Notes under the pieces: model-generated
Seen by the model: the letters and a program-made list of their open reading frames with translations, nothing else
Database searches by the model: none
Told to the model about the DNA's origin: nothing
Translations under genes and position numbers: made by a program
From: Demequina rhizosphaerae
GTDB taxonomy: Bacteria; Actinomycetota; Actinomycetes; Actinomycetales; Demequinaceae
Direction: 5' to 3'
Length of the DNA stretch: 64,000 bases
Assembly (NCBI RefSeq): GCF_000971255.1
Contig: NZ_BBMC01000003.1
Coordinates: 186,001-250,000, forward strand
Shown: in pieces, positions 63,013 to 64,000 of the stretch
How positions within the stretch are numbered: the first letter of the stretch is position 1
Layout of the letters: each line of letters opens with the position of its first letter

Positions 63013-63855
63013 GTGACGGCGACCTCCGGCCCGCGTCGCGCGGGCGTGCTCGGGCACCCGATCGCGCACTCGCTGTCCCCGGTGCTGCACCGGTCGGCGT
63101 ACCGCGCGCTCGGGCTGGACTGGGAGTACGACGCGTACGACGTCGAGGCCGGGGGGCTGTCCGGCTTCCTCGACGGGATGGACGATGCGTGGGCCGGGCT
63201 GTCGCTGACGATGCCTCTCAAGGTGGAGGCGGTCCCGCTCATGGACTTCGTCGAGTCGATGGCGAAGCTGGTCGGCGCGGTCAACACCGTGCTCGTGCAG
63301 GACATCGGCGGCTCACGGCAGCTCGTGGGCGCCAACACCGACGTGTGGGGCATCCAGGCCGCGTTCCGCGAGGCCGGCGTGACCGACGCATCGTCCGGGC
63401 TCATCATCGGCGGGGGAGCGACCGCGACCTCCGCGATGGCGGCGCTCGGCGCGCTCGGCGTCACCACGCCCTACGTGGCCGTGCGGTCCCGCGGACGGGC
63501 CGGCGGGCTGCTCCGCGCGGCCACCAAGATGGGCGTTCACCCGAAATTCATCTCCCTCGAGGAGATCCCTTCCGTCATGCCCTTCGTGGAGGCCGTCGTG
63601 TCCACGGTGCCGGCCGAGGCGGGGGAGCGGATCGCATCGTCACTTTCCGGAATTCGCGAGGGTTCCGTGCTTCTCGATGTCGTTTATGAACCCCTTGTCA
63701 CACCATTGAGTATCCGATTTGTAGCATTTGACGGAATTGCGATCGGCGGCGAGCGAATGCTGCTCCATCAGGCCGCTGAGCAGGTACGACTCATGACCGG
63801 GCGCACTGCGCCTATTACGGAAATGGGAAATTCCCTGCGCGACGTGTTGAATTAG
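63013..63855 (+). CDS. aroE: Shikimate dehydrogenase
   Basis: AroE reduces 3-dehydroshikimate to shikimate with NADPH. The 280-residue protein has GVLGHPIAHSLSPVLHRSAY, LSLTMPLKVEAVPLMD (catalytic Lys), VGANTDVWGIQAAF (catalytic Asp) and a dinucleotide-binding IIGGGATATSAMAALG. The GTG start follows the mltG stop by one base. From about 63636 to the stop, codon choice changes: GAA, ATT, TTT, GTA, ACA, CCA and TAT appear in a gene otherwise dominated by G/C-ending codons. By count, 63661-63840 is 55% G+C. The reading frame stays intact. Confidence 0.93.
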   Translation: MTATSGPRRAGVLGHPIAHSLSPVLHRSAYRALGLDWEYDAYDVEAGGLSGFLDGMDDAWAGLSLTMPLKVEAVPLMDFVESMAKLVGAVNTVLVQDIGGSRQLVGANTDVWGIQAAFREAGVTDASSGLIIGGGATATSAMAALGALGVTTPYVAVRSRGRAGGLLRAATKMGVHPKFISLEEIPSVMPFVEAVVSTVPAEAGERIASSLSGIREGSVLLDVVYEPLVTPLSIRFVAFDGIAIGGERMLLHQAAEQVRLMTGRTAPITEMGNSLRDVLN

Positions 63856-63889
63856 TAACACTTCAGCCCCGAGCCATCAATGCCGATGG

Positions 63890-63895
63890 TAGGTT
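63890..63895 (+). promoter_or_regulatory. -10 element (TAGGTT) for the pilB-like gene
   Basis: TANNNT hexamer 37 bp upstream of the ATG, in the AT-richer stretch after aroE. The predicted leader is about 30 nt and includes GAGGGGG. Confidence 0.45.
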
Positions 63896-63931
63896 CACGA
63901 TCGTTCATCGAGCGCGTGAGGGGGCGCCTAC

Positions 63932-64000
63932 ATGAAGCAGCTGGGGACCATCCTGTTGGAGGATGGTGCGCTCACCGAGGAGATGCTCGCCGAGGGCATC
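63932..64000 (+). CDS. PilB/GspE-like secretion ATPase, 3'-truncated by the window edge
   Basis: Only 23 codons are inside the window. They read MKQLGTILLEDGALTEEMLA, then EGI, which matches the N-terminal MshEN-type domain of type IV pilus/type II secretion ATPases (typically MxxLGxLLLExGxLTxxxLxxAL). GAGGGGG lies 7 nt before the ATG. In many actinobacteria a type IV pilus operon (pilB, pilT, pilC, prepilins) follows aroE, which supports the call. Catalytic motifs lie beyond the window. Confidence 0.75.
   Translation, partial: MKQLGTILLEDGALTEEMLAEGI

Overview
This window is high-GC actinobacterial chromosome. By eye it is about 70-72% G+C. TANNNT -10 elements are common, GTG starts are frequent, and genes often overlap by ATGA or GTGA. 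The block thrS-HIT-pgsA-acyltransferase-pimA-pdxS-pdxT-yebC-ruvCAB-secDF-rel, followed by DUF349-cyclophilin-hisS-aspS and later rpsD-alaS-ruvX-mltG-aroE, is a hallmark actinobacterial gene order. PI-mannoside genes, treYZ, a 13E12/DUF222 HNH protein and DUF3000 next to RNase D suggest Micrococcales, perhaps near Demequinaceae or Cellulomonadaceae. That placement is an inference, not a demonstrated identity.

Layout. 1-9.8 kb: 3' part of aconitase, dxs, an RNase D/DUF3000 pair, gnd, zapE, a PPK2 kinase and a small membrane protein. 10-20 kb: a DUF222/HNH gene, treZ-treY, an ohr/TetR divergent pair, DUF1684, an unknown gene, a FucO-like dehydrogenase and a two-TM K+ channel. 20-24.3 kb: a DUF2252 protein, five minus-strand tRNAs (Val, Gly, Val, Cys, Gly), pabB-pabC and tRNA-Val(CAC). 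24.4-40 kb: thpR, dgt and the thrS to secF block, covering translation, phosphatidylinositol and PIM synthesis, PLP synthesis, Holliday-junction processing and Sec export. 40-49 kb: rel, an unknown gene, DUF349, a membrane cyclophilin, hisS and aspS. 49-55.8 kb: accessory transport (EamA with LysR; MFS with MMPL) and a secreted SH3-CHAP protein. 56-64 kb: rarA, DUF4287, rpsD, alaS-ruvX-mltG-aroE and the first 23 codons of a PilB/GspE-like ATPase.

Most of the content is housekeeping. I found no CRISPR array, prophage, defence island, integrase or insertion sequence. The unusual material is non-coding. (1) The decamer GGACGATGCG/CGCATCGTCC occurs about 27 times in both orientations. It is sometimes paired head-to-head in terminator-like hairpins and is held in fixed codon phases inside genes. 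(2) Two related intergenic repeats (about 3.83-3.97 kb and 57.39-57.46 kb) and a third, different inverted-repeat element (about 49.0-49.1 kb) all lie between convergent genes. (3) The G+C content falls to about 55% in the last 220 bp of aroE, just before the pilus gene. (4) A LexA-type box precedes ruvAB, operator-like palindromes precede ohr/tetR and fucO, and at least six genes look leaderless.

No stretch over 300 bases lacks a gene, except that the 21.5-22.2 kb interval holds tRNAs instead of coding sequence. All starts were judged by eye from ribosome-binding sites, overlaps and remembered family N-termini.
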